Counted from the stretch's first letter, positions 1 through 10,318 are shown. The stretch: DNA of 64,000 nt from Bifidobacterium longum subsp. infantis ATCC 15697 = JCM 1222 = DSM 20088 (GCF_000269965.1 NC_017219.1:1116001-1180000); one strand, 5' to 3'. Notes: generated from the letters alone by a model not told the origin. Made by a program: numbers and translations.

Positions 1-1272
1 CGCATCCTTTCACCGATTCCAGGCAAGTCCGCCATCGGCATCGAAATCCCGAACGAGGATCGCGAAATCGTGCACTTGGGCGACGTATTGCGCTCCGACA
101 AGGCCGTGGGCGACCCGAACCCGATGCTCTCCGGCATCGGCAAGGACGTCGAAGGCCACTTCGTGACCGCCGACCTGACCAAGATGCCGCACCTGCTGGT
201 GGCAGGTGCCACCGGTTCCGGTAAGTCGAGTTTTATCAACTCGATGCTCACTTCGATCATCATGCGTGCCACGCCCGAACAGGTGCGTCTGATCATGGTG
301 GACCCCAAGCGCGTGGAACTGTCCGCCTACGCAGGCATCCCGCACCTGCTGACCCCGATCATCACCGATCCGAAGAAAGCCGCACAGGCCCTCGAATGGG
401 TGGTCAAGGAGATGGATGCACGCTACTCCGACCTCGAATTCTTCGGATTCCGCCACGTCAAGGACTTCAACGAGGCCGTGCGCGCCGGCAAGGTACATGC
501 GCCCGCCGGCTCCCAGCGCAAGGTGGCCCCCTATCCGTACATCCTCGTGGTGGTCGACGAGATGGCCGACCTTATGATGGTGGCCAAGAACGATGTGGAA
601 AGCTCCATCCAGCGCATCACCCAGCTGGCACGAGCCGCCGGTGTGCATCTGGTGCTCGCCACCCAGCGTCCGTCGGTGGACGTGGTCACCGGTCTGATCA
701 AGGCCAACATTCCATCCCGACTGGCGTTCGCCACCTCGTCCGCCACCGATTCGCGAGTTATTCTCGACACGGTCGGTGCCGAGACCCTGATTGGCCAGGG
801 CGATGCGTTGTTCCTGCCGATGGGTTCCGCCAAGCCGATTCGTGTGCAGGGCTCGTGGGTGTCCGAATCCGAGATTCGCAAGGCCGTGGAGTTCGTGCGC
901 ACCCAGCGCAAGCCGAAGTATCGTGAGGACATCGAGCAGATGGCCAAGGAAGCCGAAAAGAAAGACAGCATGGAGCCGGACGAGCAGATCGGCGACGACA
1001 TGGACGTGCTGCTGCAGGCCGCCGAACTCGTGGTCACCAGCCAATTCGGCTCCACCTCGATGCTGCAGCGCAAGCTCAGGGTCGGCTTCGCCAAGGCCGG
1101 CCGACTCATGGACCTGCTCGAATCGCGTGGCGTGGTCGGGCCGTCCGAAGGCTCGAAGGCCCGCGAAGTGCTCGTCCAGCCGCAGGACCTGCCGCAGGTG
1201 CTCGCCTTCATCCGAGGCGAAACCAGCTCGCTTGAAGCCACCGCCCCGCAACAGCCCGAACTCGGCGAGTAA
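1..1272 (+). CDS. ftsK: DNA translocase FtsK/SpoIIIE, C-terminal part (5' end outside window)
   Basis: The reading frame is open from base 1, so this is the C-terminal ~423 residues of a hexameric, septum-associated dsDNA pump that clears chromosome dimers and aligns termini. Walker A (GATGSGKS) lies near visible residue 70 and Walker B ([11 protein letters not shown]) near 185. The [12 protein letters not shown] block and [10 protein letters not shown] follow, as in the RecA-like motor of FtsK. The last ~65 residues ([20 protein letters not shown]) match the winged-helix gamma domain that reads KOPS sites. The N-terminal membrane part is not visible. Next downstream on the same strand is pgsA, 155 bp away. 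Confidence 0.95.
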   Translation, partial: RILSPIPGKSAIGIEIPNEDREIVHLGDVLRSDKAVGDPNPMLSGIGKDVEGHFVTADLTKMPHLLVAGATGSGKSSFINSMLTSIIMRATPEQVRLIMVDPKRVELSAYAGIPHLLTPIITDPKKAAQALEWVVKEMDARYSDLEFFGFRHVKDFNEAVRAGKVHAPAGSQRKVAPYPYILVVVDEMADLMMVAKNDVESSIQRITQLARAAGVHLVLATQRPSVDVVTGLIKANIPSRLAFATSSATDSRVILDTVGAETLIGQGDALFLPMGSAKPIRVQGSWVSESEIRKAVEFVRTQRKPKYREDIEQMAKEAEKKDSMEPDEQIGDDMDVLLQAAELVVTSQFGSTSMLQRKLRVGFAKAGRLMDLLESRGVVGPSEGSKAREVLVQPQDLPQVLAFIRGETSSLEATAPQQPELGE

Positions 1273-1427
1273 TTCACCCATCGACCTTCCTCTGATGAGG
1301 GAGGTGTCCCCGAAGGGGCGGAGGGAGAGAAGCGCCGCCACGCGGCCATCAGCACGCAACCTGATTCCCGAATAATAGCAGTCAATATCCAGCCACCACT
1401 CACTCAAGGTAGGAGTATGGGGGTAAC

Positions 1428-2087
1428 GTGAACACTATGGATGAGAACACAATGGACAAGCAGTCATCGCCCAAATCATCGCTGTTCGACGGATGGAACG
1501 CGCCGCCGAACCTGGTCACCTACTCGCGCATCGTACTCGTGGTGATTTTCCTGACACTCGACATTCTCGCCGGCGCCTGGGGTGAGAGCAACCTGACCAT
1601 GCGCTGGGTCGCCGCGGTACTGTTCATCATCGCCGCGTCCACCGATAAGATCGACGGTTGGATGGCCCGCAAATACAATCAGGTCACCGAAATGGGCAAG
1701 CTCATGGATCCGATCGCGGACAAGCTGCTCACTTGCGGCGCAATGATTGTATGCTCCGCGTTCGGCGAGCTCGGCTGGTGGGTGACCATCCTGTTCCTGA
1801 TTCGCGAAATCGGTATCACCGTTATGCGCTTCTTCGTCATGGAGCGTCCGGGCGGCAAGGTCATCGCCGCCGCATGGCCCGGCAAGCTCAAGACCGTATT
1901 CCAGTGCGTGGGTCTGTCCATGCTGCTGCTGCCGTTCTGGTCATTGGGTAACGGACAGGCCACGCCGTTCTGGATGACCGCTTACTACTTCCTGACCTAC
2001 GCCATCATCTACGTGGCATTGGTCCTGTGCCTCTACTCGGGTGCCGTGTACCTGTACAACACGTTCGTCGCCCCGAAGCGGAAGTGA
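1428..2087 (+). CDS. pgsA: CDP-diacylglycerol--glycerol-3-phosphate 3-phosphatidyltransferase
   Basis: Membrane enzyme making phosphatidylglycerol phosphate from CDP-diacylglycerol and glycerol 3-phosphate. The CDP-alcohol phosphotransferase signature DG-x2-AR-x8-G-x3-D-x3-D is visible at residues ~75-98 (IDGWMAR ... MGKLMDPIAD). It is followed by hydrophobic segments and a short basic C-terminus. The 219-residue length is normal. The start is uncertain: GTG at 1428 is the longest, ATG at 1437 and 1452 also fit, and the AGGTAGGAG at ~1407 sits rather far upstream. The stop overlaps the GTG of cinA (GTGA), so the two are translationally coupled. The pgsA-cinA-clgR-recA order is typical of actinobacteria. 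Confidence 0.93.
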   Translation: MNTMDENTMDKQSSPKSSLFDGWNAPPNLVTYSRIVLVVIFLTLDILAGAWGESNLTMRWVAAVLFIIAASTDKIDGWMARKYNQVTEMGKLMDPIADKLLTCGAMIVCSAFGELGWWVTILFLIREIGITVMRFFVMERPGGKVIAAAWPGKLKTVFQCVGLSMLLLPFWSLGNGQATPFWMTAYYFLTYAIIYVALVLCLYSGAVYLYNTFVAPKRK

Positions 2088-2632
2088 CGGATATTCCAAT
2101 GCAGGAATTGTGCGACAGTCTCGCGGCCGGCATCCTCAAGATCTGCGAGGCGAACAATACGAAAATCTCCTGCGCTGAATCCCTGACCGGTGGCCTGCTC
2201 GCCGATGCGTTCGTGCGTATTCCCGGTGCCTCCAACGTGTTGCTGGGCTCCGCTGTCACCTACGACATCAATGCCAAGGCCTCGATCCTGCACGTGGACA
2301 AGGCCCTATTGGATCGAGAAGGTGCCGTACGCCCCGAAGTCGCCCGGCAGATGGCCATCGGTACCGCTCGTCTATACAGCCAGCCGGAATACGGCGACCG
2401 AATCATCGGCCTTTCCACCACCGGCGTGGCCGGCCCCGGTCCGGACGGTGACAAGCCGGCTGGACTGGTGTATGTGGGCCTGCGTATCCCCGCAAGCCTC
2501 ACCGCGGACCATGTCGAAGTGCTCAAAGCCGTCGAACTCCATCTTGACGGCATGCGCGAAGAGGTTCGTCGCCTCACCGTATTCCACGTTCTGCAAAACT
2601 TGAGTCTATTCACAGCAAGTTTTAAGGAATAA
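2084..2632 (+). CDS. cinA: CinA C-terminal-domain protein (nicotinamide-nucleotide amidase type)
   Basis: A 182-residue stand-alone CinA C-terminal domain, the family that deamidates NMN to nicotinate mononucleotide in the pyridine nucleotide salvage cycle. Family hallmarks are ISCAESLTGGLLAD near residue 26 and the STTGVAGPGPDGDKPAGLVYVG block near residues 109-130, given here as two shorter halves STTGVAGPGPDG and DKPAGLVYVG. The N-terminal molybdopterin-binding half of full-length CinA is absent, as is usual in actinobacteria. The GTG start overlaps the pgsA stop by 4 bp; an in-frame ATG lies at 2099. Its place just before clgR and recA is the conserved competence/recombination neighbourhood. 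Confidence 0.9.
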   Translation: MTDIPMQELCDSLAAGILKICEANNTKISCAESLTGGLLADAFVRIPGASNVLLGSAVTYDINAKASILHVDKALLDREGAVRPEVARQMAIGTARLYSQPEYGDRIIGLSTTGVAGPGPDGDKPAGLVYVGLRIPASLTADHVEVLKAVELHLDGMREEVRRLTVFHVLQNLSLFTASFKE

Positions 2633-2690
2633 AACCGCGGGACCGTCGTGTTGTACATAGTGGAAACACTGAACCGACCTTGGAAGGGCG

Positions 2691-3206
2691 ATGGCGATGG
2701 AAACGATGACCCGAGTGAACGAACAGATGGATGTGGCCGCCAAGAAGCCGATGGCTGTGCAGCCGGGTGTCGCCCGTATGCGTGAACTGACTCCGGCCCA
2801 GCGCCGTGCGGTGATGTTCGCCCAGCAGCAGGTGCTCAAGGCGCAGGCCGCCAAGAAGGCCAAGGATCAGCGTCAAGCCGTTCGTGAACGTATGTGGGAT
2901 GAGGATTCGCCGTCGTACAAGCCGACTGCCGCCGCCGAGCCCGTGGTGGTTGAGGAGGAGCCTCGCGAGGTTTCGCTGCGTGGTGCTATCGGTCATGTGC
3001 TGCGCGAACTGCGCACGCGCGATCGCCGTACGTTGCGTGAGGTCTCCGAGAAGGCGGGCGTTTCGCTGGGCTACCTTTCCGAAGTCGAACGTGGGCAGAA
3101 GGAAGCCAGCTCCGAACTGCTGAGCTCCATCGCCGATGCGCTCGGAGTCTCCACTTCGCGCATGCTGCGCATGGTGGCTGATTATCTCGACTCGGTCGAG
3201 GGCTGA
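2691..3206 (+). CDS. clgR: XRE-type transcriptional regulator, ClgR-like
   Basis: A 171-residue DNA-binding protein. The C-terminal ~62 residues are a Cro/cI helix-turn-helix ([20 protein letters not shown]) of the kind found in actinobacterial ClgR, which activates Clp protease genes and other stress genes. The N-terminal ~105 residues are basic and Ala/Glu-rich without a recognisable fold and are longer than in minimal ClgR. The position downstream of cinA and upstream of recA supports the name. ATG codons at 2691, 2697 and 2706 are all in frame and the ribosome site (GGAAGGG) is only moderately placed. It is transcribed as a separate unit ending in the hairpin at 3254-3284. Confidence 0.82.
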   Translation: MAMETMTRVNEQMDVAAKKPMAVQPGVARMRELTPAQRRAVMFAQQQVLKAQAAKKAKDQRQAVRERMWDEDSPSYKPTAAAEPVVVEEEPREVSLRGAIGHVLRELRTRDRRTLREVSEKAGVSLGYLSEVERGQKEASSELLSSIADALGVSTSRMLRMVADYLDSVEG

Positions 3207-3253
3207 TCGGTTGGCGGTGTGAAGCCGCGTACAGTAGTCTATGTCTAGCTGTG

Positions 3254-3284
3254 AACCCGTATCGCTTGTGGCGATGCGGGTTTT
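3254..3284 (+). terminator. Intrinsic terminator after clgR
   Basis: The arms AACCCGTATCGC and GCGATGCGGGTT pair around a TTGTG loop and are followed by TTTT. It sits 47 bp after the clgR stop. Confidence 0.75.
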
Positions 3285-3316
3285 GCTGTCCTGCGGGTGG
3301 TGGCACACTGGCGTGT

Positions 3317-3550
3317 ATGCGTGAACGGGAATTCTGGGAATTACTTGAAGAGGTGTTCGGTCGGACCTACGGTCGTTCGCTGTCGCGTGATCAACGGATG
3401 CCCAAACTGGCGAATATGACTGTGGTCGAGGCGTTGGACGCGGGGGAGGAGCCACGCGTGGTCTGGAATGTGCTCTGCGACCAGATGGAGGTTCCGGACT
3501 CCAAGCGTTGGGGCCACGATCATAACGCGCCGCCCATGCCCGCCGTCTGA
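3317..3550 (+). CDS. DUF3046 family protein
   Basis: A 77-residue protein of the actinobacterial DUF3046 family, commonly found immediately upstream of recA; its role is unknown. It begins MREREFWELLEEVFG and continues with the family pattern of a short acidic helical protein (DALDAGEEPR-like segment, then VWNVLCDQMEVPD). The ATG at 3317 gives the family's usual N-terminus and length; longer in-frame extensions run into the clgR terminator and were not used. The first half carries a conserved aromatic patch (FWELL). It is separated from recA by a 300-bp region that carries the SOS operator. Confidence 0.85.
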   Translation: MREREFWELLEEVFGRTYGRSLSRDQRMPKLANMTVVEALDAGEEPRVVWNVLCDQMEVPDSKRWGHDHNAPPMPAV

Positions 3551-3615
3551 CACTGCGGGATTACGGAGTCGCTGAATCGTGAAATTGGCGATTTCGGCGT
3601 GTTGCACGCCAAATT

Positions 3616-3629
3616 CGAACAGATGTTCG
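3616..3629. promoter_or_regulatory. LexA (SOS) box upstream of recA
   Basis: CGAACAGATGTTCG is a perfect palindrome fitting the Gram-positive/actinobacterial LexA consensus CGAAC-N4-GTTCG. It lies 221 bp before the recA start codon, which implies DNA-damage control of recA and probably recX from an upstream promoter. Confidence 0.8.
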
Positions 3630-3644
3630 TGTGTGTGGTTATAG

Positions 3645-3653
3645 TTATCCACA
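3645..3653 (+). promoter_or_regulatory. DnaA-box-like nonamer in recA promoter region
   Basis: TTATCCACA, a perfect DnaA-box consensus, lies 15 bp after the LexA box in the recA leader. It is a single box, so a regulatory rather than origin role is more likely. Function is inferred only from the motif. Confidence 0.45.
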
Positions 3654-3850
3654 GTGACAAGAAGCCGCATACGTGTGCACAGGGTGCTTGCCATCCGCCA
3701 TAAGCCTTATCGCAGTAGGGCTTAAGGAGGCCAGGCGGCCGAGCTTGGGCAAGCTGGAACCACAATGGTTGGTCTGGATTGCCTCGCATGGCATGTCCGT
3801 CATACGGTGGAGGCATCCGATTCGCACACGACTTCGACAAGGAGAAGATC

Positions 3851-5044
3851 ATGGCACTTGAGACCAAGCCGGCCAAGGACCCGGCAGCCGAGGACAAGCA
3901 CGAGCTCGATCCCAAGCGCAAGGCGGCGCTGGACACCGCGCTGGCGCAGGTCGAGAAGAGCTTTGGCAAAGGTTCCGCAATGCGACTGGGCGACCAGCCC
4001 GAGCAGAACGTCGAGGTGATTCCCACCGGTTCGTTGGCCCTCGATATGGCGCTCGGCATCGGCGGCCTGCCCAAGGGCCGCATCGTGGAGATCTACGGCC
4101 CCGAATCATCCGGTAAGACCACGCTCGCATTGCATGTGGTGGCCAATGCCCAGAAGAAGGGCGGCGTGGCGGCCTACATCGATGCCGAACACGCACTCGA
4201 CCCGGCCTACGCCCGCAAGCTCGGCGTGGACACCGACTCGCTCATCGTCTCCCAGCCGGATAACGGCGAGCAGGCCCTCGAAATCGCCGACATGCTGATT
4301 CGCTCCGGTGCACTTGACGTCATTGTCATCGACTCGGTCGCCGCCCTAGTGCCGAAGGCCGAAATCGAAGGCGAAATGGGAGACAGCCATGTTGGTTTGC
4401 AGGCCCGACTCATGAGTCAGGCGCTGCGCAAGATGACCGGCGCGTTGGCTCAGGCCGGCACCACCGCCATCTTCATCAACCAGCTGCGTGAGAAGATCGG
4501 CGTGTTCTTCGGCAACCCTGAAACCACCACCGGTGGTAAAGCTCTGAAGTTCTACGCCTCCGTGCGTCTCGACATCCGCCGCATCCAGACCTTGAAGAAC
4601 GGCGACGAAGCGGTGGGCAACCGCACGCGCGTCAAGGTGGTCAAGAACAAGATGGCCCCGCCTTTCAAGTCCGCCGAATTCGACATGCTCTACGGTGAAG
4701 GCATTTCCCGTGAGGGCTCGGTGATCGACATGGCCCAGCAGGTTGGCGTGGTCAAGAAGTCCGGTTCGTGGTTCACCTATGAGGGTGATCAGCTCGGTCA
4801 GGGACGAGAGAAGGTCCGTCAGTTCCTTAAGGACAACCCGGCCATCACCGAGGAGATTGAGAACAAGGTCAAGGCCGAGTTCGGTCTGATCGGTTCCGCC
4901 GATCAGTTCGCGGAAGATGGCGAAGCCGCAGCAGCGGCCGCCGTCAGCGAGGCCGCTGCGGCCGACGTGGCCAAGGACAGCAAGGCCGCAGCGGCGTCTG
5001 CTGCCAAAACGACCCGTGCCAAGGCCGGCACGGCGAAGGCCTGA
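3851..5044 (+). CDS. recA: Recombinase RecA
   Basis: ATP-dependent strand-exchange protein of homologous recombination and SOS co-protease. The 397-residue chain has Walker [10 protein letters not shown] at ~residues 82-90, the MAW-type segment, loop L2 ([13 protein letters not shown]) and the conserved REGSVIDMA block. It ends in an Ala/Lys-rich tail of ~45 residues, longer than in E. coli. The ATG at 3851 follows ACAAGGAGAAGATC, a strong ribosome site; upstream in-frame ATGs lack one. recX follows after 2 bp, so the genes form an operon under the SOS box at 3616. Confidence 0.98.
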   Translation: MALETKPAKDPAAEDKHELDPKRKAALDTALAQVEKSFGKGSAMRLGDQPEQNVEVIPTGSLALDMALGIGGLPKGRIVEIYGPESSGKTTLALHVVANAQKKGGVAAYIDAEHALDPAYARKLGVDTDSLIVSQPDNGEQALEIADMLIRSGALDVIVIDSVAALVPKAEIEGEMGDSHVGLQARLMSQALRKMTGALAQAGTTAIFINQLREKIGVFFGNPETTTGGKALKFYASVRLDIRRIQTLKNGDEAVGNRTRVKVVKNKMAPPFKSAEFDMLYGEGISREGSVIDMAQQVGVVKKSGSWFTYEGDQLGQGREKVRQFLKDNPAITEEIENKVKAEFGLIGSADQFAEDGEAAAAAAVSEAAAADVAKDSKAAAASAAKTTRAKAGTAKA

Positions 5045-5046
5045 AC

Positions 5047-5640
5047 ATGATTAGTGCCGAAGCGTTCTTGCGGCGCAATCCTGTTGCGTCGCAAGACATG
5101 CCCATTGCCGAGCAGCGTGTTCAGTCGAAACCGTCGGGACGTTTTTCTCGACGGGGGAGAGGCGCTGCCGTTGTCGAAGATCCCAATGATTTGGACGCTT
5201 GCCGCGAGGCTGCCTTGCGTTTGCTGGACGCGGCCCCGCGTGCATCCGGCGCGTTACGCGAACGATTGCTTGCCAAAGGGTACGGCGAGGCGATCGTGGA
5301 CGAGGTCATCGAACGGCTGATTCGCGTGCAACTGATTGACGACCGCGCTTATGCCGAATCGGCCGTACGCTATTGTGCCGGTCGCATGATGGGCCGTCGT
5401 GGTGCGGTCCTGGAACTTGCTCGCAAAGGCGTGGACCGCAAACTGGCTGAACAGGTGTGTGGCGAAGCTGAGCAAAATGGCATCTTTGAAGATGCCGCAT
5501 GGGAATTGGGCCGCCAGATAGCCCGCAAAACCCATGGCCTCGATCATCAGGTCCGTCAGCGTCGGTTTTGGTCCGCAGGCGGCCGCAAAGGACACAGCCC
5601 CGAAACCCTCCGCCGAGTCGCCGCCGAATTGTTGGCGTAG
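5047..5640 (+). CDS. recX: Regulatory protein RecX
   Basis: A 197-residue modulator that binds the RecA filament and limits its activity. The first ~60 residues are basic and poorly conserved. Three-helix RecX repeats follow, recognised by LLDAAPRASGALRERLLAKGY, shown here as APRASGALRERLLAKGY, then LIDDRAYAESAVR and a C-terminal RRFWSAGGRKGHSPETLRRV segment that binds in the filament groove. The start is 2 bp after the recA stop, so translation is probably coupled. The gene converges on rnpB, whose oligo-T end lies between the two. Confidence 0.92.
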   Translation: MISAEAFLRRNPVASQDMPIAEQRVQSKPSGRFSRRGRGAAVVEDPNDLDACREAALRLLDAAPRASGALRERLLAKGYGEAIVDEVIERLIRVQLIDDRAYAESAVRYCAGRMMGRRGAVLELARKGVDRKLAEQVCGEAEQNGIFEDAAWELGRQIARKTHGLDHQVRQRRFWSAGGRKGHSPETLRRVAAELLA

Positions 5641-5655
5641 CCAAGAAAAAAAAAT

Positions 5656-6024
5656 GAGACCTCTCATACCCCGGGTTCTGTCGTGCCGTGCGCGAACGCG
5701 CAGCACGGATGGCCATCCATCTCGACCTGACGTTACCGCCAGGCTCTAGCAGCCTACCCGATGACACGGGCGAGCAGCCCTTACCGCCATCTGCTTGGCC
5801 TTGCTCCCGATGAGGCTTGCCATGCGACCTACTGTTACCAGAGGCCCGGTGGTCTCTTACACCGCCGTTTCACCCTTACCCGTCGAGGACGGGCGGTCTG
5901 TTCTCTGTTGCGCTATCTCTCAGGTCACCCTGGGCGGACGTTATCCGCCATCGTGCTCTATGGAGCCCGGAAGTTCCTCAGCCGATCCCAATGAAGATCA
6001 CGGCCGCGGCCATCAAGAGGTCTC
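5656..6024 (-). ncRNA. rnpB: RNase P RNA (bacterial type A)
   Basis: Read on the minus strand, this ~369-nt segment carries the conserved cores of RNase P RNA. These are GAGGAACTTCCGGGCTCC near the 5' side (P4/CR-I), the AGGGTGAAACGGCGG region, and a 3' GAGAGGTCTC that pairs with the 5' GAGACCTCTTGA (P1). It processes tRNA 5' ends as a ribozyme. P1 complementarity sets both ends. A minus-strand run of eight or more T residues (5645-5654) just beyond the 3' end serves as terminator and also closes recX from the other side. Confidence 0.95.
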
Positions 6025-6033
6025 AAGCTTGCA

Positions 6034-6041
6034 ATTATACA
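6034..6041 (-). promoter_or_regulatory. Extended -10 promoter of rnpB
   Basis: Reading the minus strand, TGTATAAT lies 9-10 bp upstream of the RNase P RNA 5' end. This is a near-perfect extended -10 element and agrees with the 5' end set by P1 pairing. Confidence 0.65.
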
Positions 6042-6480
6042 TAAGGTGCGGAAAAGGCGGCATCCCGCCCTGCGGTGAGGCCATGACGTTGCCCGGTTAT
6101 CCTGTTTTCTCCATAGTTGGGCGATTCGTGAACGACGCGCCGAATATCGGATGGGGCGTGTCGGGCGTGTCGTATGGAGACGAATCAAATCTGTAAGAGC
6201 TTGGTATGTGCGAGAAAGAGCAAGAAAACGCTGCCTATCCATTGCAGTATTTACCATGACGAACAAACAAGCCAGCCTGATAAACCGGTATCAAATCTTC
6301 TTATAGGAGACTGCTGCCAAAAGCCCAGTATATACATCGTTTCATTGCAGAGAAAAGCCCGGAGACAAACATATATTCTCTGGGCGAGTTTCCGGCCGTT
6401 CACCCATTGTTCGTCTACAATGAAACATACCCGGTCGGTGATGATGCCGTTCGGAACACATATAGCGGGTTACACCGCTT
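6042..6480. other. Intergenic region between rnpB and hpf
   Basis: About 440 bp between divergent rnpB and hpf, with AT-richer blocks after ~6190. I see no convincing gene. It should hold the hpf promoter: AT-rich stretches such as TATACATCG (~6331) and ACATATATTC (~6367) are candidates. No riboswitch or hairpin was recognised. Confidence 0.4.
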
Positions 6481-6498
6481 GAGTTAGAGGAGGTCAAC

Positions 6499-7161
6499 AT
6501 GGAAATCGTCGTTACCGGACGCCACACGCAGGTCAAGCAAAGGTTCCGTGATGTGGTCGAGACCAAGATGAATCGTGTGACCGCTATCGCCCCGGATGCT
6601 CAGCGCGCGCAGATTGTGCTGACCCATGAGGGCAACCCGCGTCAGGCCGATACCGCCAAGCGCGTGGAAATCACCGTTATCGCCGGACGTACCGTGGTGC
6701 GTGCGGAGGCTTCCAGCACCGATGAATTCAGCGCGCTGGACATGGCGCTGGATAAGTTGACGCTGCGTCTGCGTCGTACTCGTGACCGTCGCAAGGATCA
6801 CCGTCGTGGTTACGCGAACCCGGTCCCGGTGGATCTGGGTGTTATCGCCCCGGAGACCGAGCCGGAGGAGTCGGAGGAAGAGCCGAACAACAGCCCGCAG
6901 GCTGCGGTCGCCTCCGATCTTGGCCCTGGCGAATCCGTGGAGGTCCAGGTTGGGGATACGCCGATTGTCATCCGTCGCAAGCTGCACATCGCCGAGCCTA
7001 TGAGCATCGACGAGGCGCTGTACGAGATGGAACTGATCGGACACGACTTCTTCCTGTTCGTGAACAAGGAGACCGGACGCCCGTCCGTCGTCTACCACCG
7101 TCACGGTTGGAGCTACGGCGTGTTCGAAATCGATACTCCGGAGAATGTCAAGAAGGCCTGA
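6499..7161 (+). CDS. hpf: Long-form ribosome hibernation promoting factor
   Basis: A 220-residue protein that inactivates ribosomes by forming 100S dimers in stationary phase or stress. Residues 1-~105 are the S30AE/YfiA domain (MEIVVTGRHTQVKQRFRD, then the SALDMALDKL helix) with a basic tail RRTRDRRKDHRRG. An acidic linker rich in Glu/Pro follows, then the C-terminal dimerisation domain at ~155-215 (IVIRRKLHIAEPMSIDEALY, then GHDFFLFVNKETGRPSVVY). The start follows TTAGAGGAGGTCAAC, a very good ribosome site. A terminator follows at 7197, so the gene is monocistronic; secA comes next. Confidence 0.95.
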   Translation: MEIVVTGRHTQVKQRFRDVVETKMNRVTAIAPDAQRAQIVLTHEGNPRQADTAKRVEITVIAGRTVVRAEASSTDEFSALDMALDKLTLRLRRTRDRRKDHRRGYANPVPVDLGVIAPETEPEESEEEPNNSPQAAVASDLGPGESVEVQVGDTPIVIRRKLHIAEPMSIDEALYEMELIGHDFFLFVNKETGRPSVVYHRHGWSYGVFEIDTPENVKKA

Positions 7162-7196
7162 AGGTAAGGCCTGCTGACACGATCAGCTGATACCGC

Positions 7197-7233
7197 ATGG
7201 ACCGCTTCCAATATGGAGGCGGTCCATTTTTTC
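7197..7233 (+). terminator. Intrinsic terminator after hpf
   Basis: ATGGACCGC ... GCGGTCCAT form a strong stem with a short AATATG-type loop. TTTTTTCG follows at once. Confidence 0.85.
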
Positions 7234-7322
7234 GTAAGAAGGTCGAAAAAATCGACTGCTGACGGTGCGAGGCGCTATTCTGGTACGCGGACACCACCAC
7301 TTATCAGTCAAGGGAGAACCCA

Positions 7323-10217
7323 GTGGTCGATATTGTTGACAAAGCCCTGCGAATGGGTGAAGGCCACCAGCTCAAGAAGCTGGAGAACGTGGCCAAGGCC
7401 GTGAACGCTCTGGAGGATGAGATCTCCGCCCTCTCTGACGAGGATCTGAAGGCCCAAACCCCGAAGTTCAAGCAGGAGATCGAAAACGGCAAGAGCCTGG
7501 ACGAGATCATGCCCGAGGCGTTCGCCACCGTGCGCGAGGTTTCCAAGCGCACCCTTGGCCAGCGTCACTTCGACGTGCAGCTCATGGGCGGTGCCGCCCT
7601 ACACTGGGGCAACATCGCCGAAATGAAGACCGGTGAAGGCAAGACCCTGGTCGCCACCCTGCCCACCTATCTGAACGCCCTCGAAGGCAAGGGCGTGCAC
7701 GTGGTCACCGTCAACGACTACCTTGCCAGCTACCAGAGCGAGCTGATGGGCCGTATCTACCGTTTCCTCGGCATGAACGTCGGCTGCATCATCACCGAGC
7801 AGAAGCCGCCGGAGCGCCGCAAGCAGTACAACGCCGACATCACCTATGGCACCAACAACGAGTTCGGCTTCGACTACCTGCGTGACAACATGGCCTGGGA
7901 GAAGGCCGACCTCGTGCAACGCGGCCACCACTACGCCATCGTCGATGAGGTCGATTCCATCCTCATCGACGAGGCCCGTACCCCGCTTATCATCTCCGGC
8001 CCGGCCGAAGGCGACGTGACCCGCTGGTACCGTCAGTTCGCCAAGCTGGTGCTGAAGCTCACCCGCGACGAGGACTACGACGTCGACGAGAAGAAGAAGG
8101 TCGTCGGCATCCTGGACCCGGGCATCACCAAGGTCGAGGACTTCCTCGGCATCGACAACCTGTATGAGCCGGCCAACACCGCCCTGATCGGCTACCTCAA
8201 CAACGCCATCAAGGCCAAGGAACTGTTCCTGCGTGACAAGGACTACGTCGTCACCCAAGGCGAGGTGCTCATCGTCGACGAGCACACCGGCCGTATCCTG
8301 CCGGGCCGCCGCTACAACGAGGGCCTGCACCAGGCCATCGAAGCCAAGGAAGGCGTGGAGGTCAAGGCCGAGAACCAGACCTTCGCCACCATCACCCTGC
8401 AGAACTACTTCCGTATGTACGACAAGCTCGCGGGCATGACCGGTACGGCCGAAACCGAGGCCGCCGAGTTCATGAACACCTACAAGCTGGGCGTGCTGCC
8501 GATCAAGACCAACAAGCCGATGATCCGCAAGGACCAGGACGACCTCATCTACCGCACCAAGAAGGAGAAGCTGGCCGCCATCGTCAAGGACGTGGCCAAG
8601 CGTCACGCCGAGGGCCAGCCGGTGCTGCTCGGCACCGCCTCCGTGGAAAGCTCCGAAGTGGTCTCCGCCCTGCTCGACGTGGCGAAGATCCCGCACCAGG
8701 TCCTGAACGCCAAGCAGCACGAGAAGGAAGCCGCCGTGGTCGCCGTCGCCGGCCGCAAGGGCGCCGTCACCGTGGCCACCAACATGGCCGGCCGTGGTAC
8801 CGACATCATGCTCGGCGGCAACGTCGAGTTCCTTGCCGACGCCAAACTGAAGTCCGAGGGCTACTCTCCGGAGGACACCCCGGAGGAGTATGAGAAGCGT
8901 TGGCCGGGCACCCTGAACGAGATCAAGGCCCAGGTCAAGGACGAGCATGAGGAGGTCAAGGAACTGGGCGGCCTGTATGTGCTCGGCACCGAACGCCACG
9001 AGTCCCGTCGAATCGACAACCAGTTGCGCGGTCGTTCCGGCCGCCAGGGCGACCCGGGTGAATCCCGCTTCTACCTGTCGCTGGAAGATGACCTGATGCG
9101 TCTGTTCAACACCCAGCTGGTGGCCCAGGTCATGGCCAGGGGCATGGAGGAAGGCCAACCGATCGAGGCCAAGTCCGTCACCAAGGGCGTGCGCACCGCG
9201 CAGAAGGCCGTCGAATCCCGTAACTATGAGATTCGCAAGAACGTGTTGAAGTATGACGACGTGATGAACAAGCAGCGCACGGTCATCTACTCCGAGCGCC
9301 AGGCCGTGCTCAAGGGCGAAGACATCCACAAGGACATCCTGCGTTTCATTTCCGACACCGTCGAGTCCTACATCAAGGGTGCCAACAAGGGATCCGAGAA
9401 ACCGAAGGACTGGGATTGGGAGGGCCTGTTCAAGGCGCTCAACACCGTGATTCCCACCAAGGTCGACGAAGACGAGGTCAGGAAGATCGTCGGCGGCCTC
9501 AAGGGTGCGAAGGCCGTCGAGGCCGTGCGCGACCTGATCGTCGAGGACGCCAGGCAGCAGTACGGCGAAATGGAGGAGACCATCGGCGAGACCGGCTTGC
9601 GCGATCTCGAACGTCGCGTGGTGCTCGCCGTGCTCGACCGCAAGTGGCGCGAGCACCTTTACGAGATGGATTACCTCAAGGACGGCATCGGCCTGCGTGG
9701 CATGGGCCAGCGCGACCCGCTGGTCGAATACCAGCGCGAAGGCTACCAGATGTACAACTCCATGATCGAGGCCATCAAGGAGGAGACCGTCCAGCTGCTG
9801 TTCCACATCGACATCAAGCAGGTCGCCACCACCGACGATGCCGTTGACGAGGTCGAGGAGACCGCCGAAAGCGCCGACACCATCGCCGTGGCCTCCGGCC
9901 CCGACGAGAACGGCGAATCCGTGGTCGAGGCCGCCGAGGGCGAAGTCGAAGAAGAGGACGAGGATACGGACGCCAAGCAGGCGATTGCCGAATCCGCAGC
10001 CGCCTCCGAGGCCGGCGAGTCCACGCTGCCTGTTGCCGGCCCGGCTCCGGTCAGCCACGCCGAAGGCAAGGTTCCGGTTTCCAAGCGTCCGAAGAGCGAA
10101 GAGCTCAAGACGCCATGGGCCGACGGCCGCACCTTCCCTGGCACCGGCAAGAACGCCCCGTGCCCGTGCGGTTCCGGCCGCAAGTACAAGATGTGCCACG
10201 GCCAGAACGAAGCGTGA
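7323..10217 (+). CDS. secA: Preprotein translocase ATPase SecA
   Basis: Peripheral motor ATPase that drives secretory proteins through SecYEG. The 964-residue chain has Walker A MKTGEGKT at ~residue 100, the [19 protein letters not shown] region (Walker B DEVD), the preprotein-binding and helical scaffold domains, and [17 protein letters not shown] of NBD2. An acidic, Ala/Glu-rich linker (~830-920) precedes the terminal zinc motif [13 protein letters not shown]. The start is GTG at 7323 after AAGGGAGAACCCA. It stands alone between two terminators. Confidence 0.97.
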   Translation: MVDIVDKALRMGEGHQLKKLENVAKAVNALEDEISALSDEDLKAQTPKFKQEIENGKSLDEIMPEAFATVREVSKRTLGQRHFDVQLMGGAALHWGNIAEMKTGEGKTLVATLPTYLNALEGKGVHVVTVNDYLASYQSELMGRIYRFLGMNVGCIITEQKPPERRKQYNADITYGTNNEFGFDYLRDNMAWEKADLVQRGHHYAIVDEVDSILIDEARTPLIISGPAEGDVTRWYRQFAKLVLKLTRDEDYDVDEKKKVVGILDPGITKVEDFLGIDNLYEPANTALIGYLNNAIKAKELFLRDKDYVVTQGEVLIVDEHTGRILPGRRYNEGLHQAIEAKEGVEVKAENQTFATITLQNYFRMYDKLAGMTGTAETEAAEFMNTYKLGVLPIKTNKPMIRKDQDDLIYRTKKEKLAAIVKDVAKRHAEGQPVLLGTASVESSEVVSALLDVAKIPHQVLNAKQHEKEAAVVAVAGRKGAVTVATNMAGRGTDIMLGGNVEFLADAKLKSEGYSPEDTPEEYEKRWPGTLNEIKAQVKDEHEEVKELGGLYVLGTERHESRRIDNQLRGRSGRQGDPGESRFYLSLEDDLMRLFNTQLVAQVMARGMEEGQPIEAKSVTKGVRTAQKAVESRNYEIRKNVLKYDDVMNKQRTVIYSERQAVLKGEDIHKDILRFISDTVESYIKGANKGSEKPKDWDWEGLFKALNTVIPTKVDEDEVRKIVGGLKGAKAVEAVRDLIVEDARQQYGEMEETIGETGLRDLERRVVLAVLDRKWREHLYEMDYLKDGIGLRGMGQRDPLVEYQREGYQMYNSMIEAIKEETVQLLFHIDIKQVATTDDAVDEVEETAESADTIAVASGPDENGESVVEAAEGEVEEEDEDTDAKQAIAESAAASEAGESTLPVAGPAPVSHAEGKVPVSKRPKSEELKTPWADGRTFPGTGKNAPCPCGSGRKYKMCHGQNEA

Positions 10218-10272
10218 CGGTGACGATGAATCGGCATTGACCATCCGATGGTTCGACGACCGAACGGATATA

Positions 10273-10318
10273 CGCCGGGGCCGGCGCCCAATGATATGGG
10301 TGCCGGCCCCGGCGTTAT
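10273..10318 (+). terminator. Terminator after secA
   Basis: CGCCGGGGCCGGC ... GCCGGCCCCGGCG is a long GC-rich stem with a loop around ATGATATG, followed by TTATTC. It probably also serves the convergent GDSL gene. Confidence 0.75.
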
